Positions 25,044 to 33,705 are shown, numbered from the stretch's first letter. The stretch is 64,000 nt of DNA from Rothia santali (GCF_024199905.1 NZ_JANAFB010000004.1:50674-114673), one strand, 5' to 3'. A program made the numbers and translations. The notes: generated by a model not told the origin, from the sequence alone.

Positions 25044-25186
25044 GGGGGCGGGCGGGCTGCCCGGGGCGGTGAGCCGTCAGCCGTCCGGCGTGTGAAGCGG
25101 GACTGTGGCCCATGGCCTTGGTTTGTCAGTTGTGGCTTATGGCCTGTAGCGCGTAGCTCGCATTTCGCTGCTCGCGCTCCGGGTCC

Positions 25187-26079
25187 TCAGACCCGCGAGC
25201 GGCGCCGCCGGGCGAGGCGGCTCACCAGCACGGCGGCCCCCGGCAGCGTCGAGGCCAGCGCCAGCACGCCGTAGCCCACCGAGACGCTGAGCCCGACGCC
25301 GCCCGGGTAACCGAGAAGCCCGAAGCCGAAGGCCGCCGCGCCCTCCCGCGGCCCCCATCCGCCGACGTTCAGGGGCACCGACATCCCGCCGAGCGTGATC
25401 GCCCCGAGGCCCGGCACGTCCGCCCCGGCCACCTGCGGGGCGATCGCGGCGCACGAGAGCGCGAACATCGCCAGGAACCCCGCCCACCCCAGCACGGACA
25501 GCCCCGTGACCCGGGCCAGGCCGCGGACCCCCAGGCCGCGCAGCCACGGCCGGGCGCCGGCCCCGACGGCCACCGCGACGCCGCCGCACACCGCCGCGCC
25601 GAGCGGCCAGGGCCGATCAGCGCGAGGGCCGCGCCCGCGAAGACCACGGCGGTCCCGACCAGTCGCTCCGCGGAGACCGCCGCGAGGCTCCTGCCCAGCG
25701 CCCGCCGCCTGCCGGGCGCGTCCGCGTCGGAGCTGTCGTCCACGACCCGCAGCGCGTCGCCGACCAGGCCGCCCGGGAGCACGCTGTTCAGGAACGCCGC
25801 CTGCCAGACCCGCGCGACCGCGGAGCCGAACCCGACGTCGATCCCGTGGTGCCGCGCGACGAGTCGCCACCGCTGCGCCTGCGTCAGCACGCCGATCGCC
25901 CCCAGCGCCATCCCGAGCGGGACGGCGTACCAGGGCAGGCGCCGCAGCGCCTCGAGGAACGGGTGGGCGCCCCAGAGCGAGAAGAGCCAGCCGAGGATCG
26001 CCGCGGCGACGCCGACCTGCAGGAGCGTCAGCAGCAGGGTGCGGCGGCCGGGGCGCGGCGTCGGGCTCCGGGGCGTCAC
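25187..26079 (-). pseudogene. Flippase-like membrane protein (UPF0104/LPG synthase TM-type), frameshifted
   Basis: An AglD/MprF-N-like integral membrane protein of about 297 residues if repaired. The N-terminal frame reads LLLTLLQVGVAAAILGWLFSLWGAHP to VVDDSSDADAPGRRRALGRSLAAVSAERLVGTAVVFAGAALALIGP. The rest (WPLGAAVCGGVAVAVGAGA to VSRLARRRRSRV) lies in another frame, so one base is missing near 25610 in a GGCCCTGGCC context. GTG overlaps the methyltransferase stop as GTGA. The family transfers or flips lipid-linked substrates. The break may be a sequencing error, since both halves keep full coding quality. Confidence 0.8.
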
Positions 26080-26996
26080 CGCCCCGCCGTGTCCGGTTCG
26101 GGGCCCGGGTCCGGTTCGGGGCCCGGGCCCGGATCCGGGGCCCGGTCCGCAGCGGGTGCGGCGTTCCCGGCGGCTTCGGCAGCCGGGACGGCCGGGGCGG
26201 CCGCGGGCAGGGACAGGATGTCCGTGTGGGCCACGGTGAGGCTCAGCCCGCCGCGGGCGAGCAGCTCGAGGCGTGCGGCGAGCCAGGAGGACGCCTCGGG
26301 TTCCGCGGCGGCGTCGTGCTCGACGACGACGTCGGCCCGGTCGCGCAGGTACTTCTCGATGAGCGGCGCCTGCTCCGGCCCGAGCGACCAGTCGGTGGCC
26401 CGGGTGACGACTCGGCACCCCGCCTCGCGGAGCAGGTCGGTGACGACGCCGACGGCGTCGGGGCCCAGCAGCCCCTCGCGGCGCTGGTGGGCGTTGAAGG
26501 CCTCGGCGACCGTGCGGTCCCGGGGGTCGGCGGGCCCGAGCGCGACGTCGCCGGTCACGGTGAGGCTGAACAGGGCCGGCAGACGGCGGTCCGCGACGAC
26601 GCGGGCCAGCTGGCCCGCCTGGGCGCGGGTGAGCAGGTCCAGGACGGCGGAGCAGGTCACGACAGGGGAGGACCCCTCGGGGATCAGGCCGTCCAGCTCG
26701 CCGATGCCCGCCACGATCCGGCGGGTCTCGAGGACGCGGGGGTGGCCCTCGGCCGAGGTCGTCTCGCCGATCAGGGCGGCGTCGTGGTCCAGCAGGGTCC
26801 AGACCTGCTCGAACGGGAGCCGGGGCGCCAGCCACGCCTGGTTGGAGCCCGTCCCGGCGCCGATGTCGATCAGCTCGACCGACTCGCGGTGGCCGACGTG
26901 CTCGACGAGGGCGTCGAGGAGGGGGAGCGAGTGCTCGCGGGCGCGGTGGTCGGCCTCGCGGCGCAGCGTCAGCCACGAGGCCGGGATCGGCCTCAC
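26076..26996 (-). CDS. Class I SAM-dependent methyltransferase
   Basis: About 306 residues with the SAM-binding motif ELIDIGAGTGSNQAWLAPRL and an acidic loop (WTLLDHDAALI). A Pro/Glu/Ala-rich C-terminal tail of about 40 residues has no obvious fold. The GTG start is chosen because it overlaps the glycosyltransferase stop as GTGA, the pattern used between all genes of this operon; an ATG 45 nt upstream would overlap more. It is presumably a modifying enzyme of the glycosylated product made by the operon. Confidence 0.85.
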   Translation of the reverse strand: MRPIPASWLTLRREADHRAREHSLPLLDALVEHVGHRESVELIDIGAGTGSNQAWLAPRLPFEQVWTLLDHDAALIGETTSAEGHPRVLETRRIVAGIGELDGLIPEGSSPVVTCSAVLDLLTRAQAGQLARVVADRRLPALFSLTVTGDVALGPADPRDRTVAEAFNAHQRREGLLGPDAVGVVTDLLREAGCRVVTRATDWSLGPEQAPLIEKYLRDRADVVVEHDAAAEPEASSWLAARLELLARGGLSLTVAHTDILSLPAAAPAVPAAEAAGNAAPAADRAPDPGPGPEPDPGPEPDTAGR

Positions 26997-28120
26997 GACC
27001 GGTTCAGGTGCGTGACCAGGGTCTCTGCTGTCTGCTTCCACGGTCGGAGATTATCACGGCGCTGCAGCGCGGCCTCCCGCCACGCGAGGCGCAGCCGCGA
27101 ATCGACGAGCCAGCGTCGGAGGGCGAGGGCGATGGCGGCCTCGTCAGCTGGGTCCACGGCCGCGCCGGGCGTCGGCCCGGATCCGCGGAGCACGTCCTCG
27201 GCGGCGGTGCCCGCCCCCACCAGGGTGGGGATCCCGCGCGCGTGCGCCTCGGCGACCACCATCCCGTAGGTCTCCGCCGTGGAGGCGAGGACCAGCAGGT
27301 CGGCGCGGTCCCACGCCTCGTCGAGCGGGCGCCCGGTCAGCGGGCCGGTGACCTCCGCGCGGCCGGGTCCGAGCGCGCGGGCGGCGTCGAGCACACGGCG
27401 GACGTAGGGTGACGACTCGTCGAAGGGGCCGGTGAGCGACGCCGTCCAGGGCAGGTCGGCCAGTCGGCCCAGGGCGCGCAGGACCGCCAGGGGGTTCTTC
27501 CGCGGGGTGAGGGAGCCGAGGAGCAGGATCCGGGGCGGGTCGCTGCCGCGGGCCGGCGCGGCGTCGTCCACCCCCGGCTCGACGACGCCCGGCTTCCGGA
27601 TCCCGTACCGCTCCGCGAGGTCCCGGGCGGCCCAGGCGCTCGTGCACAGCACCCGGGCGGCGGCGGCCAGGGCCTCGTGCTCGCCCGCGGCCAGGCGGTC
27701 CCGCTCCTCGGCGGGCAGGCCGGTCTCGGCGGGCAGGGGCAGGTGGACCAGCACGACGACGCGGCTCCCCGCCTCGCCCGCGGCCCGCACCTGCGCGGGG
27801 GCGGCCGAGGCGACGATGCCGTCCACGACCACCGGCCGCCCGCCGACGTCCTGACGCAGCGCGCGGCCCAGGGTGAGGAGGTCCCCGGCGCCAGGGCGGG
27901 GCCACGCCCCGGGCACGCGCCGGACCTCCACCGCGTGGCCCGCCTCGCGCAGCGCCCGGACCAGGGAGAAGTTGAAGATCAGGCCGCCGCTGGGGCCGGG
28001 GAGGTCGGCGGGCTCGACCAGGACGAGCGACAGGGGCATGGGGGTCGCTCGGGCGCTGGGCCGCTCCGCGGGGTGACCACTCGCCGCGTCGTCGATGCGA
28101 CTACTCGAACGGGAGGTCAT
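26993..28120 (-). CDS. GT4-family glycosyltransferase
   Basis: A GT-B glycosyltransferase of up to 375 residues. The N-terminal domain begins SLVLVEPADLPGPSGGLIFNFSLVRALREAGHAV. The nucleotide-sugar domain has RILLLGSLTPRKNPLAVLRALGRL and the E-x7-E type region ASTAETYGMVVAEAHARGIPTL. ATG at the far end overlaps the PTPS stop by 20 nt; an internal ATG at 28039 (MPLSLVLVEP) would remove 27 low-complexity residues and is a real alternative. Its place between a pterin-synthase-like gene and a methyltransferase suggests glycosylation of a pathway intermediate or lipid carrier. Confidence 0.88.
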   Translation of the reverse strand: MTSRSSSRIDDAASGHPAERPSARATPMPLSLVLVEPADLPGPSGGLIFNFSLVRALREAGHAVEVRRVPGAWPRPGAGDLLTLGRALRQDVGGRPVVVDGIVASAAPAQVRAAGEAGSRVVVLVHLPLPAETGLPAEERDRLAAGEHEALAAAARVLCTSAWAARDLAERYGIRKPGVVEPGVDDAAPARGSDPPRILLLGSLTPRKNPLAVLRALGRLADLPWTASLTGPFDESSPYVRRVLDAARALGPGRAEVTGPLTGRPLDEAWDRADLLVLASTAETYGMVVAEAHARGIPTLVGAGTAAEDVLRGSGPTPGAAVDPADEAAIALALRRWLVDSRLRLAWREAALQRRDNLRPWKQTAETLVTHLNRS

Positions 28121-28481
28121 AGGAGACCCAGGCGTCGGGGTTCTCCCGGATCAGGATCTCGAGGCCCGCGAAGCCCTCGGTGTCGAAGCGCCCCGCGATG
28201 TCCCGGGCCACGTGCTCGGCCACGGCCTCGGTCGTGCTCAGCCGGCCCTCGAAGGCGGGGTGCTCGTCGAGGTTCCGGTAGCGCAGGGGCTCCAGGGCGG
28301 CGTCGAGCATCTCCGAGGCCGCGCCGATGTCCATGACCACGGCGTGGGGGCCCAGCTCGCGACGTCGCCAGGTCGCCTCGATCTCCAGGGTCGCGCCGTG
28401 CAGGCCCTGGGCGGGGCCGAAGAACGCGTCCGGCAGGCTGTGGGCGATCATGATGTGGTTCCGGACCGTCAGACGAAACAC
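28101..28481 (-). CDS. 6-pyruvoyltetrahydropterin synthase/QueD-like protein with altered zinc box
   Basis: A 126-residue T-fold protein: FRLTVRNHIMIAHSL supplies the first histidine, then HGATLEIEATW, VVMDIGAASEMLDAALEPLRYRNLDEHPAF and STTEAVAEHVARDI, matching PTPS/QueD order. In canonical enzymes the second box is HGHN, supplying two zinc histidines; here it reads HGAT, so one ligand is missing. The conserved MDI and DEHPAF segments are kept. GAGG precedes the GTG start. Either the metal site is rebuilt or the reaction differs. It heads the glycosyltransferase operon, 63 bp after the XRE gene. Confidence 0.82.
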   Translation of the reverse strand: MFRLTVRNHIMIAHSLPDAFFGPAQGLHGATLEIEATWRRRELGPHAVVMDIGAASEMLDAALEPLRYRNLDEHPAFEGRLSTTEAVAEHVARDIAGRFDTEGFAGLEILIRENPDAWVSYDLPFE

Positions 28482-28543
28482 GCGGGCACCTCTCAGTGGT
28501 CGGTGCGCGCCCGGGCTGTGGCGGCGCGCACCACCACTGTAGT

Positions 28544-28828
28544 TCAGCGCAGGGCGCGGGCGGGCGAGGCGGCGGCGTCGCGCTCGGGGCGGCTGACCTC
28601 GGCCCACACCTCGTCGAGCGAGAGGCCGAGGACGCCGGCGATCGCGGCGATCGTGGGGAACGCCGGCGTCGCGACGCGGCCCGACTCGATCTTGCGGAGC
28701 GTCTCCGGGGAGACGCCGGCGTCGAGGGCCACCTCGAGCATCGGGCGCCCGCCCCGGGCGCGCCGGAGCAGGGCGCCGAGGAGCCGCCCGCGTTCGACGT
28801 CGGCAGGGGAGAGCGGAAGTCTGACCAT
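28544..28828 (-). CDS. XRE-type helix-turn-helix regulator
   Basis: The 94 residues are nearly all one Cro/C1-type domain (LLGALLRRARGGRPMLEVALDAGVSPETLRKIESGRVATPAFPTIAAIAGVLGLSLDEVW). It lies immediately upstream of the PTPS-glycosyltransferase operon on the same strand and diverges from a methionine aminopeptidase gene. The shared promoter holds repeated CCGGTATAGT, so it probably controls both directions and itself. An ATG 9 nt upstream is possible. Confidence 0.88.
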   Translation of the reverse strand: MVRLPLSPADVERGRLLGALLRRARGGRPMLEVALDAGVSPETLRKIESGRVATPAFPTIAAIAGVLGLSLDEVWAEVSRPERDAAASPARALR

Positions 28829-28841
28829 GCATCCCATAGTA

Positions 28842-28868
28842 ATACCGGTATAGTATGGCCGGTATAGT
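28842..28868. promoter_or_regulatory. Direct repeats CCGGTATAGT with palindrome ATACCGGTAT
   Basis: CCGGTATAGT occurs at 28845-28854 and 28859-28868; the first copy overlaps the perfect palindrome ATACCGGTAT (28842-28851). Each repeat contains TATAGT, a good -10, so the array probably combines promoter and operator for the XRE/aminopeptidase pair. Confidence 0.6.
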
Positions 28869-28894
28869 TATTGGTCGTTGAGAAGAGGCACGGC

Positions 28895-29665
28895 ATGATC
28901 GAGATCCTGAACCCGGCCGAGATCGCCCGGGCGAGGTCCGCGGGCGCCCTGGTCGCCCGCATCCTCCAGACCCTGAAGGGCCGCAGCGTCCCCGGCGTCA
29001 ACCTGCTGGAGATCGACCGCTGGACGCGGGAGATGATCGAGGAGGCCGGGGCGGTCTCGTGCTACGTCGACTACGCGCCGTCCTTCGGCCGCGGGCCGTT
29101 CGGCCACTACGTCTGCACCGGGGTCAACGACGCCGTGCTCCACGGCCTGCCCCGCGACTACGCCCTGGCCGACGGCGACCTGCTGACCCTCGACCTCGCG
29201 GTCACCCTGGACGGCATCGCCGCCGACTCGGCCGTGAGCTTCGTCGTCGGCGGCTCCCCGGCGGCGGAGGACCTGGCGATGATCCGGGCCACCGAGCGCG
29301 CCCTGAGCGCCGGGATCGACGCCGCCCGGCCCGGCGCGCGCATCGGGGACCTCTCGGCCGCGATCGGCTCGGTCCTGGAGGAGGCCGGGTACCCGGTCAA
29401 CACGCAGTTCGGCGGCCACGGGATCGGCTCCACCATGCACCAGGACCCGCACGTTCCCAACACCGGCCGGCCGGGCCGGGGGTACAAGCTGCGCCCCGGG
29501 CTGCTGCTGGCCCTGGAGCCGTGGGTCATGGCCGACACCGCCGAGCTGGTGACCGACGCCGACGGCTGGACGCTGCGCAGCGCCACCGGCGCCCGGGCGG
29601 CGCACAGCGAGCACACGATCGCGATCACCGAGGGCGGGGCGGAGATCCTGACGCTGCCGCGGTAG
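28895..29665 (+). CDS. map: Type I methionine aminopeptidase
   Basis: A 256-residue pita-bread metalloprotease that removes N-terminal methionine. All five metal ligands are present: Asp100, Asp111, His175, Glu208 and Glu239 (HSEHTIAI), with substrate His83 (AVLHGLP) and the GGHGIG box. It lacks the N-terminal extension of actinobacterial MapB. The start is the ATG after AGAAGAGG. Pairing with a divergent XRE regulator inside an otherwise biosynthetic cluster is unusual for a housekeeping enzyme, so it is more likely an accessory or stress-responsive Map. Confidence 0.93.
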   Translation: MIEILNPAEIARARSAGALVARILQTLKGRSVPGVNLLEIDRWTREMIEEAGAVSCYVDYAPSFGRGPFGHYVCTGVNDAVLHGLPRDYALADGDLLTLDLAVTLDGIAADSAVSFVVGGSPAAEDLAMIRATERALSAGIDAARPGARIGDLSAAIGSVLEEAGYPVNTQFGGHGIGSTMHQDPHVPNTGRPGRGYKLRPGLLLALEPWVMADTAELVTDADGWTLRSATGARAAHSEHTIAITEGGAEILTLPR

Positions 29666-29738
29666 GCGGCCACCCTGCCGCTCCTCGGTCGGCGGAAACC
29701 CGGCATGCCGCGTCGCGGGCGGTGTGCTCTGCGGGGCC

Positions 29739-30428
29739 TCAGGCTGCGTCGTGCGCCGTGCCGTCCGGTGGGGATCCGGGTGTCTCGTCGACGATCTCCG
29801 CGGCGCGCACCCTGCGGAGCTGTACGCAGGTCATCACGACGACGACCAGACCGGACCCCATGCCAGCGCTTGCTCCGGGCACCACGTCCCACCAAGCCAG
29901 TGCGAAGCTGGCGGCCATGATGACCACGCCCGCGAGGCCGCACAGCGGCAGGAGGCGGTACGCCTTGCGGCGCCGCGCCGCGGTGAGTCGGAGCGGTCCC
30001 TGGAACCGGGGCTCCTCCGCCCCGTCCGGCAGGAAGAGCAGGCACAGGCAGCCGGCGATCGCCACCGCGATGCTCCCCGGGAGGACCAGAGGCCCCACGT
30101 CCTCCCCGCTCCGTCCCGGGATGGGGCGGGCCAGGACGACGAAGCAGGTGAGAAGCACCGCTATCGTGCCCACCCCGAGCCAGATCTTCCATGGATGTCC
30201 GGAGAGCACCAGGGCCCTGCCGCGCCACCGGCCGCGGACGAGCCAGACCCCCATCAGTACCGTCAGGGGACCGAGGGACCAGAGCGCCCAGCTCAACACC
30301 GGCGTGGCGGGCAGGGAGCTCCGAAGGCCTGGCCAGGCCAGGAGGGCCGCCGAGACCCCCAGGACCACGGTGAAGCAACCGGTGGCGACGCGCCAGCTGC
30401 TGTTTGCCGTCCGCGAAGCCGAGCCCAT
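29739..30428 (-). CDS. Polytopic membrane protein of unknown function
   Basis: A 229-residue protein with about six hydrophobic segments in pairs (CFTVVLGVSAALLAWPGL, WALWSLGPLTVLMGVWLV, IWLGVGTIAVLLTCFVVLA, GSIAVAIAGCLCLLFLP, LLPLCGLAGVVIMAASFALAWW, AGMGSGLVVVVMTCVQL) and a polar tail. GGGAGAGG precedes the chosen ATG. The open frame extends 38 residues further but without membrane or family logic. No family recognised. Confidence 0.72.
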   Translation of the reverse strand: MGSASRTANSSWRVATGCFTVVLGVSAALLAWPGLRSSLPATPVLSWALWSLGPLTVLMGVWLVRGRWRGRALVLSGHPWKIWLGVGTIAVLLTCFVVLARPIPGRSGEDVGPLVLPGSIAVAIAGCLCLLFLPDGAEEPRFQGPLRLTAARRRKAYRLLPLCGLAGVVIMAASFALAWWDVVPGASAGMGSGLVVVVMTCVQLRRVRAAEIVDETPGSPPDGTAHDAA

Positions 30429-30563
30429 GGTAATCACCGCCCTCTCCCGGGGCGCTCGCCACGGTGAGCTGATCATAAGCTGGTACCGCGGGGTACGTCC
30501 CCGGAAAGTCTGCTTGATGTCTGCGGAGCGAAAGGCCGACACGCGGAGACGAGCCCGGCGCCC

Positions 30564-31625
30564 CTACGGATACGCGATCGCGTGGCACCCCGAGGGCAGT
30601 CGCCCCGCCTCCAGCGCCGCGAGCGCCCCCTCGATCTCGGCGAACTCGGTCTCACCCGTGATCAGCTCGTCGAAGGCCGGGTCCGCGAGGAGCCGGAGCG
30701 CGTAGTCGAAGCGCTCGCGGTGGTCGCGCCGGTTCCGCCGGGCCCGCCCGATCTGCGAGACCTGCGTGGCCACGATGCTCAGCCGGCGGGCGTGGAAGTC
30801 GGCCCCGAGGGGGACCTCGGGGGCGCGGGTGCCGAACCAGGACAGCTCCACCAGCTGCCCCTCGTCGCCGAGCAGGGAGAGCCCCAGGTCCAGCCCGGCC
30901 TGGGTCGCGGAGGCGTGGAAGACGAGGTCGCACTCGCCGGCGGCATCGCCGACATCGACCGCCTCGATCCCGAGCCGCTCGGCCCGCAGGCGCTGCACCG
31001 GGTCGGGGTCCACGACCTGCAGCCGGTCCAGCGGGAACCGCCCCAGCAACCGGGCGAGCGCGGCCCCGATCAGCCCCGCCCCGACCACCGCGATCCGATC
31101 CCCGGCGCACGGCGGGCCGTCCCACACGGCGTTGAGGACGGTCTCCACGGTGCCGGCGAGGATCGCGCGGCGGCTGGGGACGTCGTCGGGCAGGGGCACC
31201 AGGTCGGCGGCCGGGACGACGTAGCGGTCCTGGTGCGGGTAGAGGCAGAACACTCGGCGCCCGACCAGCTCGCCGGGGCCGTCCTCCACGATCCCGACCG
31301 AGAGGTACCCGTACTTGACCGGGAAGCCGAAGGAGCCCTCCTGGTGCGGGGCGCGCATGCGCTCGGCGACGGCGTCGGGCACCCGGCCCGCGCGCACCAG
31401 CAGCTCCGTGCCGCGGCTGATGCCCGTGTAGAGCGTGCGGACCAGGGCGTCGCCGGGGCCGAGGGGTGGGAGCTCGGCGCGGCGCAGCTCGCCCTCGCCC
31501 GGTGCGGTCACCCAGTAGGCCGTGCAGCCGCCGGGGGAGGCCGCGGGGCCGGGCGCATCCGCGGGCGCGGCCCTCCCAGCGGGGGCGGGCGACGACGTCG
31601 GGTCCTGGCGGCGGGTGGGATCCAT
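30564..31625 (-). CDS. Medium-chain dehydrogenase/reductase (zinc-binding dehydrogenase-like)
   Basis: The 353-residue MDR protein has GISRGTELLVRAGRVP in place of the usual catalytic Cys-His region, then a Rossmann domain (DRIAVVGAGLIGAALARLLGRFPLDRLQVVDPDP) and HASATQAGLDLGLSLLGDEGQLVELSWFGT. The canonical zinc cysteines are not seen, so it may be a zinc-free reductase. The first 35 residues are Pro/Ala-rich and may be untranslated. Its C-terminal GETEFAEIEGALAALEAG is typical of the bchC/YjmD-like branch. It is likely part of the pterin-glycosyltransferase cluster, separated from it by the aminopeptidase region. Confidence 0.85.
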   Translation of the reverse strand: MDPTRRQDPTSSPAPAGRAAPADAPGPAASPGGCTAYWVTAPGEGELRRAELPPLGPGDALVRTLYTGISRGTELLVRAGRVPDAVAERMRAPHQEGSFGFPVKYGYLSVGIVEDGPGELVGRRVFCLYPHQDRYVVPAADLVPLPDDVPSRRAILAGTVETVLNAVWDGPPCAGDRIAVVGAGLIGAALARLLGRFPLDRLQVVDPDPVQRLRAERLGIEAVDVGDAAGECDLVFHASATQAGLDLGLSLLGDEGQLVELSWFGTRAPEVPLGADFHARRLSIVATQVSQIGRARRNRRDHRERFDYALRLLADPAFDELITGETEFAEIEGALAALEAGRLPSGCHAIAYP

Positions 31626-31703
31626 GCGGTGGGGGCTCCTGTCGGTGCGGGATGACGTCCGTCCGGGCGCGGGGGCGCCCGGACGCGGGGGACTCCTGTC
31701 CTC

Positions 31704-32498
31704 CTACGGTAGCCGCGGGCGTCGCAGCCGGGGGCCGGGTCCCGGGGCCGGGCGCGGGCCGACTGCCGCACGCCGCTCGGTGGCCGCGCGCCGTTCCAGG
31801 AGCACGACGTCGCGCGCGAACGAGGCGATCAGCAGGGTCAGAGCCGCCGCGGCCGAGGCCCCCACGAGCGGCAGCGGCATGAATGGGGCGAACACGGCCA
31901 GCAGCACGACCCCCTGCGTCGCGGCGACCACCCGCCGGAACTGGCTGAACGGCAGCTCAGCTCGGAGCGGGCGGCGGAACCGGGCGGCGAGGACGTAGGC
32001 GTAGCGCATCAGTCCGATCGCCAGGACCCACGGGCCCAGGGTCAGGGCCGCGGCGGTGGAGAGGATGAGGAGGAGGGCGGCGTCGGACTCCATGTCCAGG
32101 CGGGCGCCCTCCGGCGTGGAGCTTCCCGTCCGGCGGGCCACCCAGCCGTCGACGGCGTCGAGGATCAGGGTGACCGAGACGATCACGGAGATCAGCCAGC
32201 CGCGGGCCGGGAGCTGGCCGGCCAGCATCAGCACGGTCGACGCGGCGCAGAGCCCCGCGAGGGTCACGCGGAACAGCGTGATCCGGTCCGCGGCGGTGGT
32301 GAACGGGGGACGACGCCGCAGCACCGAGAGCACGGCGAGCCCCACGATCGCCAGGCCCGCGCCGAGGGCGGGCAGGCCCACGCGGAGCGGCGGGGCGACG
32401 AACCAGCCGATGGCGAGGATCGCGAGGAGGTAGAGGGCGGGTGCGGCGAGGGCGTCGGCCACTGCACGACGGCGGGTCGAGCGTCCGGTCTGCTGCAT
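31704..32498 (-). CDS. CDP-alcohol phosphatidyltransferase
   Basis: An integral membrane enzyme of 264 residues that transfers a phosphoalcohol from a CDP-linked donor to an acceptor alcohol. The full family motif is present: Asp114, Asp117-Gly118, Ala121-Arg122, Gly131, Asp135, Asp139 (LDAVDGWVARR to GARLDMESD). About six helices surround it, ending in a basic, proline-rich tail. Sequence does not identify the acceptor. It lies upstream of the dehydrogenase gene, 78 bp apart on the same strand, and could supply the lipid part of the cluster's product. Confidence 0.9.
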   Translation of the reverse strand: MQQTGRSTRRRAVADALAAPALYLLAILAIGWFVAPPLRVGLPALGAGLAIVGLAVLSVLRRRPPFTTAADRITLFRVTLAGLCAASTVLMLAGQLPARGWLISVIVSVTLILDAVDGWVARRTGSSTPEGARLDMESDAALLLILSTAAALTLGPWVLAIGLMRYAYVLAARFRRPLRAELPFSQFRRVVAATQGVVLLAVFAPFMPLPLVGASAAAALTLLIASFARDVVLLERRAATERRAAVGPRPAPGPGPRLRRPRLP

Positions 32499-32581
32499 CG
32501 TCGCGCTCCCTCCGTCGAACGGCCCTGTCCTCGAATTTTATCGTGGCGGGCCGCCCGGGGAGGGGACGCGACGTTCAGCCG

Positions 32582-33355
32582 TCAGCCGATCTGCCACTCC
32601 CAGCCCTGGCCGATGGTGGGGTCCATGTAGCGCAGGGTTCCGGAGGTGGAGGGGATGTCGAGGACGATGTATCCCGTGACGTGCTCGTTGGGGCCGACCC
32701 CGTAGGGGAACGTCCCAGCAGGGTCCAGGCAGGAATAGGCGGAGAACGTGTTGATCGAGTTGGTGCTGATCCCGTTGGCATCCACGAAATTCCACTGGGG
32801 GCCCGAGAAACCGAAGGAGTTGGCGCCGAGCACCTGTTCCATGGTGGCCGATCCAGCCGTGTGGAGGTCGATGTCGAGTCGGATCAGGCGACCGTGCTCC
32901 GCAGTGGGGGCCGTCGGGTAGTCGCACGAGACGTTGGAGACGACGTCATTCAGGGTGAACGTCACGGCGTGGCTCCCGTCGACGGTGTTGAGGTATGCGT
33001 CCTCGCCGATGAACTTGGGCACGTAGTCGACGGATGAGGTGCCCGGACCGAAGACCGGTTGGTCGACGGGGCCTGGAGCCGGCTGGCCGACGGCGCCGGG
33101 AGCAGGTTGGCCGGCGGCGGGGGCATCAGCTGGTTCCTCCACAGGGGGCTGCGCCTGTGCGGGGGCCGGAGTGGAATCCTGCGGCCCCGGGTCCGCTGCC
33201 GGAGTGGAGTCGGCGGGGGCGGACGTCGTACCCGACGGGGCCGGGCTGGAGGAGGGCGACTCTTGAGGTTGGACGGTGATGGTGCCCTCGCAGGCGGACA
33301 GCGCGAGGACGAGGGCGGCGGCGCCGAGCAGGCGGCCGGCGGTGCGGGTTTTCAT
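32582..33355 (-). CDS. Secreted lipoprotein, paralogue A (Ala/Pro-rich linker plus C-terminal beta domain)
   Basis: A 257-residue lipoprotein with signal MKTRTAGRLLGAAALVLALSAC and lipobox LSAC (Cys22). Residues 30-105 are a flexible Pro/Ala/Gly linker with repeated GQPAPGPV-like units. The C-terminal 145 residues look like a beta-sandwich of the DUF4352 type: VTFTLNDVVSNVSCDYP, GRLIRLDIDLHT, NFVDANGIST, YIVLDIPSTSGTLRY, WEWQIG, with two cysteines that could pair. It shares this plan with the next gene, so the two arose by duplication. Likely outer-surface anchored. Function unknown. Confidence 0.85.
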   Translation of the reverse strand: MKTRTAGRLLGAAALVLALSACEGTITVQPQESPSSSPAPSGTTSAPADSTPAADPGPQDSTPAPAQAQPPVEEPADAPAAGQPAPGAVGQPAPGPVDQPVFGPGTSSVDYVPKFIGEDAYLNTVDGSHAVTFTLNDVVSNVSCDYPTAPTAEHGRLIRLDIDLHTAGSATMEQVLGANSFGFSGPQWNFVDANGISTNSINTFSAYSCLDPAGTFPYGVGPNEHVTGYIVLDIPSTSGTLRYMDPTIGQGWEWQIG

Positions 33356-33705
33356 GACGGATCCTTCGAGGAAGTGGAACGATGACGCGCGCCGGGGCGG
33401 GCGCGGTCGCCGCCCGTTGCTCTCGGCGCGGGTCGTCGGCGGGCCGGCGGGTCCCGGCGGTCGACGACGGGCTCCGCCTCCGCTCCTCGTGGGTGGGGTG
33501 CGCCGAGACCGCTGCGCTGCGTCGTCGGAACCTGGGCACAACGTACCCACGCGGGCGCCCCGCCGGACGCGGATCCGGAAACGACGGGCCTTTCCGAACA
33601 TGGCCCGGCCTCCTGACGGCGGATTGCCCGTCACGCGGCGCAGCGCCCGCCCGCGGCCCCTCCCGGCCGATGGCCTGCCGCGAGGGGCCGCGCGACGGGC
33701 CGCGG
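33356..33705. other. 350-bp region between the two lipoprotein genes
   Basis: It holds the upstream region of lipoprotein A. Open frames crossing it are compositional. No palindrome of note, RNA gene or further coding sequence was recognised. Confidence 0.45.
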
